Positions 1 through 12,413 of a stretch of DNA of 64,000 nt are shown piece by piece. Origin of the DNA: Yamagishiella unicocca (Eukaryota; Chlorophyta; Chlorophyceae; Chlamydomonadales; Volvocaceae); assembly GCA_003116995.1 (NCBI GenBank), contig BDSL01000030.1:248001-312000 (forward strand). The letters run 5' to 3'. The translations under genes were made by a program, and so were the position numbers. The notes below the pieces were generated by a model, which was not told the DNA's origin, made no database searches, and saw only the letters and a program-made list of their open reading frames with translations. Position 1 is the stretch's first letter, and each line of letters begins with the position of its first letter.

Positions 1-678
1 TTGCAAGCCCGCTAGGCAGGCTAGCAAAGTGCCTGAAGGCCTGCAAGTCAGCGCGACCCTGGCTCCTCACCGAAGGCCGCAGGTGCTGCTGTCACTTCAC
101 AACCGCGACTCACGGAAGAATGCAATCAGTGCCCAGCAGCTCCAGTTTCGCCAGTCAGACGAAACCCATGTATTCCGCATCGCAGTATGAACGAACTGAT
201 CCGTAAACCGATGCCTTCCCGAAAACAAATACCGAGCTAAGAAGCCCCGAACTAATGTACTTGTGATGTAGACACGCGGTGGACAAAACGTTTGCAAGCA
301 ACAATTCAAGGTCCAGGAGCGGCACTCCGCCAGCGCCTAGGAATAGGAAAACACAACCTGCTGCAGCACTCATAGCCAGCACAAAACTCCCTCGTGCTAT
401 GCGCCACATGTGTTCTTTCTTGAAGTGTCCGAGGCTCGCTCCGCTCATCTAGCCCGTGCACCATTGGCGGCACACGGTCACGCCCCCGGTGATGCTCACG
501 GGTGCGCCCTCACAGGGTAGCTCAATCCGGCCGTGTTTAAAACTGCCGGGCAACGCTTAGGTCAGGCCAGGAGGCCTGTCCATATAGACTTCCTGTTCGA
601 CGCAAACTGCGGGGGTCCAACGCCCACGCCCACTGTTGTTGCCGAGGACGTGGGAGGGGTTTGTGAACTTCAGCCACG
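1..678. other. Flank, no gene supported
   Basis: This stretch lies downstream of the stop codon of the minus-strand kinase and probably holds its 3' untranslated region. A minus-strand open frame at 155-448 carries a hydrophobic stretch but has no recognisable domain and no splice partner, so I do not call it. Confidence 0.4.
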
Positions 679-3343
679 TCAGCACGTCCCGATTATTCCT
701 CGTGCATCGCAGAAGGACGCCTCCATGCCTCGCAGCGCGGTGCGGATCTGCGCGAAGCTAGGCCGCTGCTGCCAAGCGTGCGCCATGCACGCCCGGAGCA
801 GGAGCCACAGCTGGCGGGGCATGTCCGCCGGGGCCTCCAGGGCCAAGCTGCCGTCACACACCCCGACACACACTTGCACGGCGCGCAGGCCGGCGTGCGG
901 CAGGGCGCCAGTCCACATGTGGTGCGCCGTGGCGGCGAAGCTCCACACGTCACTCGCCATGACCATGGCACCGTCGAAATGCTCTGCGCGGGACAGGTCA
1001 CAGGGCGGCATGTGCTGCGTCAGGAAGGCGGGGAGAACGCGTGGAAATCCTGGTGCTTGAAGAAAGCGTCTTCAAATACCAAACTGGTGGTAAGGCATGG
1101 ATTAGTCGATTTCTTACACACAATGAAAATACTCGAGTGAAGTGCTCGTAAGATGGAGTTTTCTACACGGGCCTTGGCGGTCGTGTTCAGTTGCCTTCGT
1201 GTTATGGAGCCGTGAGAGGAGCAGCGGGGCGCCAATCCAAGCTGGGCGCCGACTATCCTTCCGCGAGCGGGACAAGCTGTTTTGGTCCAGGGGGCGAACG
1301 CGCTGCAACGCACCGGGGGCCATGTATGGATAAGAAGACCAATCGTCATCGGATGTCCGATCGCTGGCAGTTGCGACGCACTGCGACAGGCCGAAGTCTG
1401 CAATCTTGGCCTGGTAGCCGCGTGAATCGGAGCGGCTGGATCGCAGCAGCACATTTCCAGGCTTCAGATCTGCGGCCGGCCGTAAGAAAGGATTAGAGTG
1501 GATGCGAGCGGCCTAAATAAATAAGAGATATTTTCGTGCTAGTACACGTCTTCACCATGCCAAGTGAAACCACTTTTCCGAACGGCGGCCTAGTAATTGC
1601 ATACCTACAAAGTGAAATAGAATGGGGAAATGCAACTAACCGGTAGGAACGGGCAGAGTGGATGTGAGCGATATTTTTTCTGCACATCTGGACTATCACT
1701 ACGCCGGTGCAAGCGAAATCACTTCACCGGACGGCGTCCTTTTACTTGCAAACCTTTTCTTGCGAAACAGCCATTGCGCACTAGCGTGGTGGAATGCAAA
1801 CAGTACCAGCGGCGAATCAACGCACCTCCGTGGATGACGGCGTTGGAATGCAGGTACGACATGCCCGCGGAGATGTCGTATAGCGTACGCAGGTACCCGA
1901 ACAGCGCCACCCTGAAACAACAATAGAGACAGCGGTCGGACGACGTTAGGCAAATGCGACACGACGACCCGTGAGCTGCCACCTTCAGCAGCTTGCACCC
2001 TACACCCTCAGTACCTGTCGTACGCCGCCTTGGCGTAGGCGCCCCTGGCGACGGCTTCTGCCAGCGAGCCCTGGTCGCAGAACCTGTGATGGAGAGGAAG
2101 AGATGGCAAGCTTGGTAAGATCATTTGCGGACATGGTGGTTACGGGCGCCGATGCACTCCCGAGCTCGCTGGCTTACTCCATGATGATCTGGGTGAGGTA
2201 GCAACCCGGTGCTGCGCCTGCGATGCTCAGCGCATCCGAGTACGTAAGCGCCACTCCGGTTGACCTCCGGTGGTTGGGGCTGCCAAACCCGTCCAGGCTG
2301 TCGAATGACTGCAGAGGGTCAGCATTCCGTCCAGCGACTGTACCATCATGCTCCCCCCAAAGCTGGGACGCCTCGGCGGTTGAATCATCGCAAATTTCCT
2401 CACAGATGATACCACAGCTGTTGCGGGCATGACTGCTGGTGGACCAAGGGGCTGAATTACCAAGGGGCTGAATTGCCTCCTGCATATCCTCCGGCGTCAG
2501 CTGTGTGCAGGTATAGCAGTACGTCTCTACGACATTCGGAGCGCGCAGGCACTTGCTGAGGGGTCCCTCGAGCAGCAGCTTAGAAAAGGTCGAAGAGGAC
2601 ACGGAAGCTGGATTGGCGACGACGAGCTTAACAGCCACTTCAGCAAGCTGCCACACGCCGCGCAGCACCACGGCCTGCCCACCGCGGCCTAGCATTTGCA
2701 GCTGCTCCACTTGTGCGCGCATCTCCAGAAGCTGACTGAAGGTCGTCCGCATGTCCGCACAAGCAGACATGTTACCATCTGCCAGTATGCGCCCGCAACG
2801 TTGCGCAACAGTCCACGAGCTAGCAAGCTGGGAAGAAGACGTGGGGCGCGAGCTGGCGTTATCATCGATGCAAGCCTGGATTGGTTGTGGCAAGTACGCA
2901 CTGTCTGGGTCCCAGTATGCCAGTGATGGTGGGGATGCGAAGTCATTCTGTGTCGCTGGTGACGTGCGCTCTGTTGCTTTCTCGAGGAGACTGTAGCCGC
3001 TATAATGTGAACCGGTCGGCAGTCCAACGTCGGCGGGTCCAGGCAAAACCCGCGCGGGGCAGTCAGACTGTTGGCACACAAACTCGTTGCTGCTGCGACC
3101 GCTTTCACCGCGAGGCCGTGCCATGGCAGTGGCAGACGGAGAGGAGAACTCGGTATCCACATTGTGGCACGCCAAGCGCAAAAGCAATTTTCGCCACACG
3201 CCCACTGTCATCTCTCTTGCTTGGGCGTACTTCGCAGCTGCCCAACGAACATCCTTCCAATGGAAACAATGAATATAGTATGTAGGTTTTTCTTCCCTAT
3301 CGAAATGGTTACCACGCTGGCTTTTTAGCGCCACATTGCTCAT
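679..3343 (-). CDS. TKL-type protein kinase, non-RD (HGD catalytic loop)
   Basis: Five exons splice in phase: 3343-2178, 2083-2015, 1911-1826, 1469-1314 and 1049-679, giving 615 residues. The N-terminal ~210 residues are Ser/Thr-rich and unrecognised, and further upstream exons are possible. The kinase domain starts at a glycine loop LGRGGQAVVLRG, followed by AVK with Lys239. Next come the hinge IIMEFCDQGSLAEAV, the catalytic loop VIHGDLKPGNVLL (Asp441, Asn446), DFG at 465-467, and helix F with SDVWSFA. The hinge and loop style is typical of the large TKL family of volvocine algae. Two oddities are visible. The HRD arginine is glycine (HGD), which makes it a non-RD kinase, and APE reads APG at 491-493. 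Asp and Lys needed for catalysis remain. The substrate is unknown. Kinase identity is firm; the start codon is uncertain. Confidence 0.85.
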
Positions 3344-4908
3344 GGTAACCTCTCGTCCTACAGACAGCCGTACAGGAGCAGCCCAGCTCTAGCTTCCGCC
3401 CGCCCCCGCCTGGACTGCAGATTGCAAGTCAATAAAGGTATCAGCTACTATTCGTGTCGGTTGAGCTTTTGTGCACACAATTCAGGGGCGATGAATTCAG
3501 GCGCGAGCACGGGTCGTGTACTTAACCTCGGCGCTCAACAGCCAGCATTTACAACGTCGCATCTGTGTAAAAGGACGAACCATGTTTCTCTGGCTTCCTT
3601 AGAATATGACATTCCACTTGATGACGGTGCAAACCGGTGTCCGGGTTAAAGAGCTCTGGTTTGCCGGAGAAACGGAGTGCACACCTTATACGCACTCATT
3701 ATTGGGAACAACGTATTGAACCAATGCGGCTCTTTCGACTTCGACCCAACTATGACAGCCAGGTTGGAGCTAGACGTTGGATGCGATACCACAAACATGG
3801 CATGCATAAATGATGGTATTCGCAACATGCATTCCCACTGGCTTGGGCTGCTATCGGGTATGGTATCTCTGTGAGCTGTGTTCTGACTCCAAATGTAGTG
3901 TTGCGAACTTGGGGTTTGGACGACTCTATATGCACTGATCGTTTGGGGTCTGAAGCGTGTCACAAAACATGGCCACTGTTTGGCCCGTTTTGGCCAGGCT
4001 TTGGCCTGCGACCACTGACGCGCGGCTCGGGTTCGGACTAAACCCGAATCCTCCCTTCTCACACCGGTAATGTTTGACTCCGAGTTCGTTTGAAGGTAAC
4101 GTGTGCAAGTGCACTACTGCACATACTATTGTGGCGTAGGGCGGTTTTGCTACAATCTAGGAATGGGAAGCGAGCAAGATGCAAACGCAGCAGTGCAAAG
4201 AGAAAAGTATCAAGGGTAGTAACTTGGTACTAGACGTGAAGGACAAAGCCCAGCTCGCTATCGTACCCGTTGCCGTGACATAGTTCCTGTTTATGCTGTG
4301 CCTTACAAGCGTTCCGGCAAGGAAGCAGAGTAGCGCTATCCCTGTCGTTTGACGCCGCTATACATACCGTTATTAAAGCATCAGGTGTGGTATTTAACGT
4401 ATCAGCTCAGCTTTCGGGCGCTATTACATACAACGCTCAGTACGCACCTCATAACGGCCTAGTGCGCTATAAAAAAAGCGGTTTCTATTTAATCAGATGC
4501 TTTCCAGTATGTTGCCTGGCCAGCTTGGGCCTCAGACGTGTCCATGGAAGTTTCGGGGTGGACGCACTCGGGAACGATGGGTGAGCTGATTGATTAGGGC
4601 GGCAATGTGCCTTCGTCCAGGCTATATAAATACTTCCGACAACAGGGCGCTGTTGTCGTGTCGGAACTGCAACACTCTACCGTGCGTGGTGCAGGTTATT
4701 GGCGAGCAGAAAGCGCGAACGCGGATGGTGCAAAGGTGCTCATTGGGTCCAAAGGAACCTGGGTACGTGTTACTAGCTAGGCCGTTGCTTTCGCGAGTGG
4801 CCTGTTGGCAGTGGTCCTTGGCTGCAACGTGGCCTGTCCGCACCCACATGGCTCCTTAACAGAGACCAGCAAAGTGGGGATCAACCAAAGCGGAGTCCAC
4901 ATCCCGAG
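3344..4908. other. Divergent intergenic region between kinase and YqgE gene
   Basis: About 1.6 kb separates the two divergent coding starts. It should hold both promoters and 5' leaders, and possibly unrecognised 5' exons of either gene. No open frame here shows a conserved domain or convincing splice partners. Confidence 0.45.
4623..4632 (+). promoter_or_regulatory. TATA-box-like element
   Basis: The sequence TATATAAATA lies about 280 bp upstream of the proposed ATG of the YqgE/AlgH gene on the same strand. It is a good TATA match in a GC-rich genome, but the transcription start is not known. Confidence 0.35.
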
Positions 4909-7900
4909 ATGGACGATAGCGGGTTGCAGGCTGGCTCGGGGTCGCCTGCCATTCCAGACGCCCTGCCCTACCTTGGGAGCCAATCGGACTGGCGGGAGTT
5001 CAGGTGTGTAATATTCGCCAATGGGAGCGAGAGGGAGTGACGGGGTGAGGACTCCCACCGCGCCGAGCGAGGTACCGCGCTAAGGGTTTTGCCGTGCGCG
5101 CCCCAATGCCCAGCACCTGCCCTCGCTCCATGTCCCAAGCCGTGGCCTAAGGCTAGCTGACGGAACCCCCCCCCCCGCTTGCGCGCCCCCAGAGCCAAGC
5201 TGGTGACTCAGACGAAGGGACAGACGGACACTGGCGAATGGGCTCACGTGATTTCGAAGCCCGAAAAGGGCGCGCTGTTGCTGGCACATCCGCTGTTGTT
5301 CCAGCAGAGCCAGACGTACTTCCACCGTGCGGCTATACTGCTGCTGGAGCACGGCGAGACTGGCAGGTGGACGCAGGAGGGCGGTGGCGCTGGGCGACAT
5401 GGGGGCGGGGGGGACACAGGAGCAGGCGGCATGCGGCAACTGGGGTGGGCAGTTGTGTAGCTGGAGCAGGGGAAAGGGAGGAGAAGGGGGAAGGGCACGA
5501 GATGGCTGCCCGCGGGGTGGGCGACTACGAGGGATTCTGGTTGGCATGATGGCACCGGGGGCAGTGGCGGGGTGTCTTTGGGTGCCTACACGTTGGAGCA
5601 TGGGCGAGGATTGTTCTAAAGCCAGAGCTCCATGGTTTGGTGAGTACTATGAACTTGAGTGTACCAGCTTACCTTGGTGTTGCGGTACGATATGCCCGGG
5701 ACGGCGCGGGCAGGCGGACAGGCGTCGGTCTGCGCCTCTTGGCGGCGCTGTTCTCACTTTCGTGGCTGCTTACCGACTACAGAAGAGTCGTTCCCATTAT
5801 GCACGCCGCTTGATGCCGTCGGTCTTGGCACCCACGCCGATGCATCGTCTCCCTTTCGGCTCGGAACTCCTGACCCGTATGGACCCGCCCACGCTCAACC
5901 CCATGACCGACCGCAGCTATGGAGTCATCCTCAACCGGCCCTCCAAGTTCCTCGTCCGCGATGTGCCGCTCAGCCGGCCGCAAACCCAGTTCGCGGACTG
6001 CCGCCTCTACGTGGGGGGTGACGTGGGCGCAGGCGAGGTGCAGGTGCTGCACCCATACGGCCAGCTGTCAGGTGCGATGTGCCGATGTGGAGGGCGGGGT
6101 ATGGCAAGGATACGGGGCGGGGCGGTATGGTTGGGGCAGGGGATGAGCGGCGAAAGGGGACCTCCAGTGCCTCTTAGTCGGCGACGTGGCAGAATTGCAA
6201 GTCCGTCTGGTGCGAAGCAGGACGGGGACAGGGGATGCCAGCCCCGGAACCCCCAACATGCTGGGTCGCGGAACCCCAACCCTGTCCGTGGCCAACACGG
6301 CCCAGGCAAAAATTGAGATCCACGCTCCCGTTTGCCTGGCAGACCGGTTACAGGGCCGGATAGCGTGTCTCGAATGACGTTGCCACCTGAGGACTCATTC
6401 CTGACTGTGCCTAAGCCGTGGAGTGGGCCCCCCGGGTGGCGGTGGTGGGGGCCTTTTGGGACGCTGAACGCGTGTCCCAAAAGTATTTGCTGGCTAGTTA
6501 TTGTCCTCCGTCTCCTATGTCGTGTATTGGATCTTCTTGGCAACCCGGTGACACTCGTTTCCAGTTGTTCATTCTCCTCGGTTTAGCATGTCGGTGCAAC
6601 CGGTTACCTCTCCACCCCCCATGTGGTGAATCGACGTCCGGGCTACTTTCGACCCCCCGTATGATGAACCCCTAGGCGTCACTGAGGTCGTCAAGGGCGT
6701 GTACTTGGGCGGCATGGACGCAGCACGTGACGCCGTGGACGCCGGCGTAGCCTCAGCTGAAAATTTCCGGTGAGGACGGCGGCTGGTCACGGTGACGCGG
6801 GAAGGGGGCCGCCGACTGGCGGGTTTATATAAGCACTCGCACCCGCGGGTTGCGAGGACAGCACAGGCCTGGCCGGAACGTAAAGCACTGAGGCGGCCAG
6901 GCCACCCCTGTGGCACATTGGCCGTGCAATCGCAGGGTTGGCGATTAATGGGTTCAATGCCTGGCAGGGCTTGCATGCACGTGCACAGTTTGATATGGCG
7001 TCTGACGGCGCGCGTCCGGCCGGCCAGACAGTGTGTGGGGCGGGACGGAACAGCGGGCTGTGTGTCTAGAAGCACCTGGGAGGTTGCAAGGAAAACCCGT
7101 GTACGAAAGAAGTACCTGGAAGGACGGTGCTGGACCCGAGCAGTCCTCGTGAAGGAGGAACCCCGCACCCAGTTGTCGCCAGGAGCAAGGCGCCGCTCGC
7201 TGGCAGCCCTGCTCCATCAAGCGCGCGGAAGTCCCCACTCGTGCCTGCAACCTCAATACGCAGCTAGGAAAGGCAACACCTCCCTATTCCCGTCCGCAAA
7301 ACACGCCTCGGCGTCGCCTCTGGTGTGTCCGACTTCGCAATGCGCAGGTGGTTCAGCTCATACGCTGGCTGGGCCCCCGGGCAGCTACTCATGGAGTGCA
7401 AGCGCAGCGTGTGGTTCACGGCCGCGGCCAGCCCGAAGGTCCTGCTGCAGGAGGTGGAGCTGGGCGAGGGCCCCAAGTACTGGCACCGCATGATGAGCAT
7501 GCTGGGAGGTGAGTGCGGGCGCTTGGGGGGTGCAGTGTGGCGGGGGCCATGAAGCGGTCCGCGGGGGGAGGGGGCCAGCAAGGAAATCCGTGGAAACGGC
7601 GTACAACGACATTGGTGGGGGGATAGGTGGGCGAGGGTGGAACCTGGAGGTGTAGTGAACCGGGTTGGTCGTCGTTCTCAGCAGCTAGGCTTGGAGCGAC
7701 AGTCGGGGCAGCGGTTCGCAGGCGATACCATGTGGTAGCCTTCCCGCAGTGATGCTCCCAGAGGGCCCGGCTAGCCCGGTGAGTGGCTGCAGACCGACTG
7801 GGCCGCTTCATCGGTTGGGGTCGGTGTGAAGGCAGGTGCAGGCAGGAATGTGCCAGCATGGGATGCAGCAGCTTTTACAGGTTCGGGAAGCTAGGGATGG

Positions 7901-8107
7901 CATCGCCTAGCGCTTGAATCGTTTGGAATTCGCGCACATAATTACCACCCGTTGAACCGGCCGCCAGTGAACCGTGACTGGTGCACACGCCCGTCAGTAA
8001 GTGTACAGCTAAGGGTTCCCCCCTGCCCGCCCTGCCGCGCAACAGGAGACTACGAGGAGTTGTCGCGCGCGGTGCAGAACCGCGACGACGTGTCTGATAT
8101 GTCCTGA
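4909..8107 (+). CDS. YqgE/AlgH (DUF179) family protein
   Basis: Six exons splice in phase: 4909-5003, 5193-5366, 5917-6071, 6676-6769, 7348-7508 and 8046-8107, giving 246 residues. The pattern is that of the bacterial YqgE/AlgH (UPF0301) fold. Exon 2 carries KPEKGALLLAHPLL followed by FHRAAILLLEHGETG. Exon 3 continues with SYGVILNRPSKF and ends with YVGGDVG. Exon 4 has YLGGMDAARDAV. Exon 5 has RWFSSYAGWAPGQL and ends in a WHRMMSMLGG block. In plants and algae this family is usually plastid-targeted, but its biochemical role is unknown. The proposed start gives no clear transit peptide, so an upstream exon may be missing. Family assignment is firm. Confidence 0.9.
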
Positions 8108-8453
8108 CCGAGCGTGATGGCCCTTGAAGCACGCAGAACTGCCTGCTCTGGTATCCCTCCAGCGGACCGACGGACGCCTGCTGCTGCTATGGCGCCTCCC
8201 ACGGAGTTCTTGGGCATTTCATGGGGCATGCGCTTCCCCTGCATATTTGCGGGGCGCACGGTACGCATATTCAGGTGCCTGTGCTTGCTGCAGCGCACTG
8301 GGCATGTGGCATGTATTTTGTACGTACATTGGCTACGCCAATGGGGCCGTGGCAACAGTGAAGAAGCCTCCATGCATTGCTCCTTGTGCGCCAGTGTGCG
8401 CCGACCGACGACGTACGGGCTTGCCATGTTAAGGTCTGGTAGAGCGTCGAGGC

Positions 8454-8458
8454 TGTAA
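8454..8458 (+). terminator. TGTAA poly(A) signal, YqgE gene
   Basis: TGTAA, the chlorophyte polyadenylation signal, occurs about 350 nt after the stop codon of the YqgE/AlgH gene. It is the first clear copy on this strand downstream of the stop. Confidence 0.5.
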
Positions 8459-9891
8459 GGATATGGGGTGCGCCAGGATACCTGGTTCCCCCTTATCGCG
8501 ACCATGTACTTCACAGCCGTCAGCATGCTACAACGAGTCGATACCCGTGCCGCAGCCCCTTCCTAACCGGCTGTCAGGAAGGGAACATGTATCGTCCAGA
8601 GCGGACTGAAGCACTGAACACGCTCACCTGCGAGCCCGAGCCGCCCCGGTCCACTGCCGTCAGTACCCTCATGCCCATGCAGCTGGGGCCCCCATAAGTC
8701 GTTCATCGGCTCACTCTAACCGCACATCACGCAGCGTGTCGTGACGATTGTGCGGCCATGACTATGCGCGTCTGGATTCTGAGTGTACTATGTAGCCCTT
8801 CTTGCACCAACACGGTTTAGGACCGTGTACGATACAACAGGCAGACCAAGTGCAACACAATACTCAGCTCCATTAAACCTCGAGGGTGATGGGGACAGTA
8901 AGGGGTATTCGGCCCTGACCCACGCTCATGCCTACCTGGACCTTAAGGGACACACGCGTGCTTCCCCAGCTGTGTGCTTCGATGTTGCTGCTTTCCATGC
9001 GCCATAAGATCGGCAAAGATAGCTGCTGTCGTGTTAAGGGGTTAAAAAGGGTTTGCCCATGTGCAGACACCATGCGCAAAATCACGCTGCCCTCTGGATA
9101 AAAGAGGCCTGTAGCAGCTAATGCAAGCGGCTTCCTGAAACTGCACGCACATCTTACACAACCGTGGCGCCCATTCCCGCGGCGGCTTACGTCCATCGTT
9201 TATATGACTACCTAAGAGTAAAGCTTTTTTGGACCGTCCTGAACCTTCCTAAACCCTCCTGACTTCTCATAAATCCGCACAAGGGTAGCCCCAGGTGCAC
9301 GACGTATTTTTATGCGAAGCGGCAAAAGCAGGGGACACCATCGTTTTGGTTCTGCAGACGTGCACGTCTTGCTTGACCGACAGTCTATATCCTGTGCGAT
9401 TGCTCAAGGCAACACGGTTGCTGGCCTACCTTACGCATGCGGTCAGCACTTCGGAGCGTTCCCTTGTGTGTAACGGGAGGTGCACCAGGGTCGAGCAATG
9501 TTATTTTGTATGATGAAGGGTAACACGTAAGGTCGCATCGCCGCGACTTGCCGTGAGGGCGTGCTGATTCCGTATTTGCTGCCTTCGTGCCTGGCAGTCT
9601 GCGAAAAGTGTTTAAGAACGCTAACGATACTTTGTGAAACATGCAGTTGGTGTCATGTTGCAGTTTGGCGTTAATACAACTGACGAGAGCAGAGAATGTT
9701 GGTTAAGAGACAACCGACACTGGCTACAGGGAGGGCTGGACCCCCCTTTTGCTTCTCTCCCAACTCACCCAACTCAATTTGGCTCACTTGTACCCATCCC
9801 TCCCCGCACCAGTCCAGCTGCTTTTCAACCACGATGGATTGACACGTGCTGTAGCCCAGTTTTCCCAGCGGGGGTAGAACAGGAACATACA
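8459..9891. other. Intergenic region upstream of HAC
   Basis: No gene is supported here. From 9634 a frame runs open into the proposed HAC start at 9892, so the HAC protein could begin earlier. The residues upstream of 9892 show no conserved feature and may be 5' leader. Confidence 0.4.
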
Positions 9892-12235
9892 ATGCAGTCC
9901 CCGCTAGCTGTTCCTCAGGCCCCGACGATGGCCTCTACTGCCAGACCGCCATGGCAGTCGGATGCAGATACCGCAGACAGGCAAATGATGACTGAACACA
10001 TGTATGTGCGCGCTGTTCTATCGCGAGGGCTCGGGTCTTCATGTTGACGGAGAATGATGCCCCGCGCACACAGATACCAGATATTTCAAACCAAGAGGCC
10101 ATCAACTCAGCAGTATAATAACAAGTTGCCTGAGTTCGTTAAGCGGCTGGAGGAGGGCCTCTACCGGTCGGCAAATAGCAAGGCAAGTAGAACTTTTCAT
10201 TGAGGCAGGACAGGGAACCACGCTTGACCGCCTACCCCTCAATTGGCGCAGGAAGAATACACGGACATTAAAACGCTGGAACAACGCTTGCACGACGTCG
10301 CAAAGCGCTTTGTGCGGCCGAACCAGCCACCCCAGCCTGGCACAGCGCCCGGAGGAGTGTTGCAGGGCCCGCCGATGTCGCAGAATGGCCTTCAGCAGTC
10401 TAATGTTCAAGCTGGGCAGATGCCAAGCATGATGAACATGGGAATACAGGGCATGCCGCCACAGTTTCAGCTCCCCCAGCCCATGCAGACACAGGGCTTC
10501 ATGCCCAACAACGGTGGCTTGCCAGGAAGCATGGGACTGCCAGACTCGCTTCGAAATCAGATGCCTCAAGTTGGCGGTATGGTCCCAACGCAGCAAATGA
10601 CGCAGCTTGACCCGACTGGCCAGTACCCGCAACTATTGGGAGCGAACAACCCAGCTTTCAACCCCGGCGCGGCCATGCCTCAAGGCGTCATGAGCAACGG
10701 CGCTCCTGTCCTTATTCGTGGTCAAAGGGACTGGAACGGGAACCCTGCTCAGCAGCTGCTTGGGGTGAGAAATGCTTTCAACTATTTCGCGTCTCCCAGC
10801 AACGTTGTTGTTAAGGCATATTCATATGATTGCAGGGTCAAGCGGGACAGCAAGCAATGAACAAGTTGACCATTAACGGTAAGAACAAGCACACAGACAT
10901 GTAGTCCTTTGTCAATTTCTTCATACAGGTTTCGCGCGCAGGTCTTCTGCCGGGCCAGCTCGCCACAGGGCAGGGAATGCTTCCACAACAGCAAACCATG
11001 GCGAACCCAGGCTTCGTGCCTAACAATGGCACAAACGGCCCCAGCGGTATGATACCAATGGGCAACGGCATGGTCCCCAACGGCGGCATGGTCCCCAACG
11101 GCGGCATGGTCCCCAACGGCGGCATGGTTCCCAACGGCGGCATGGTCCCCAACGGCGGCATGGTTCCCAACGGGGGCATGGTCCCCAATGGGGGTATGGT
11201 GCCTAACGGCTGCATGGTGCCAAACGGCGGCATGGTGCCAAACGGCGGCATGGTGCCAAACGGCGGCATGGTGCCGAACGGCGGCATGGTGCCAAACGGT
11301 GGCATGGTGCCAAACGGTGGCATGGTGCCGATGAACGCGGGCATGAACATGAGCACAGCTGGATCTCCGTTGCTCAACAATATGGCGAACTTCAGCGGGC
11401 CGCAGGCAGGGCCCAACGGAGGTACGATGCTGGGATCACAGGGCTCAACGCGGCTGATTTGGAACGGCTCGAAACTCCGTTTTCCCGCTTGGACTGCAGG
11501 CATGGGGGGCATGGGGCCAGCCTTGCCCGGCATGGTGCCCGTGGGAGGCGTTACCGGCAGTACTCAGACGCTGCCGGGGATGATGCCAGTGAGCAACACT
11601 GGATTTCCGGGCGGATCGGGCGGAGTGGGGACTCTTGGCCAGGCCGGAAACCTGCCGGGGCCTATGTCGAATGCTGGCGCCATGCTCGGTATGTACAATG
11701 CTGGGGATACGAACCCTTTTAGGATGGTACTGGTGTGTTTACGCGCAAGGATCACCCACACAGGCATGCCGGAGGACATCAATCCGAAGGTGCAGGAGCA
11801 GTATGTGCAAAAGCAACAGCGCTGGCTGCTGTTCCTGAGGCACTGCGCCAAGTGCCGAGCACCTGGGGAGGAGTGCCAGCTAAAGACGCAGTGCAAGTTC
11901 GGCAAGCAACTCTGGGCTCACATCCTATCTTGTCAGAACGCGACCTGTGAATACCCGCGGTGCACCAGCTCAAAGGAGCTGCTGAAACACCACCAGAAGT
12001 GCCAGGTGTGGTCAGTTAAGAGATATGTTCAGCCATAAAGAATTCATAGGGTGAAATCATGGCAGGGTATGCCTAGGTGCGCATGTGCATAAATGCATTG
12101 CCACAGGGTTGTGGCCTAGCATTGCACTGCATCGAAGGGACTCTGAACGGGGCGTATGTATTGTTGCAGGCGCCTGCCTGCCCCATCTGCGCTCCGGTAA
12201 AGGATTACGTCAAGAAGACGCGGCAGGCGACGCAG

Positions 12236-12274
<39 letters not shown>

Positions 12275-12337
12275 GTCGGTGGTGCGGCGTTCATGCCGGG
12301 CCCAGGTAATATGATGCCCAACGGCATGTTACAACAG

Positions 12338-12369
<32 letters not shown>

Positions 12370-12378
12370 ACAACAACA

Positions 12379-12413
<35 letters not shown>

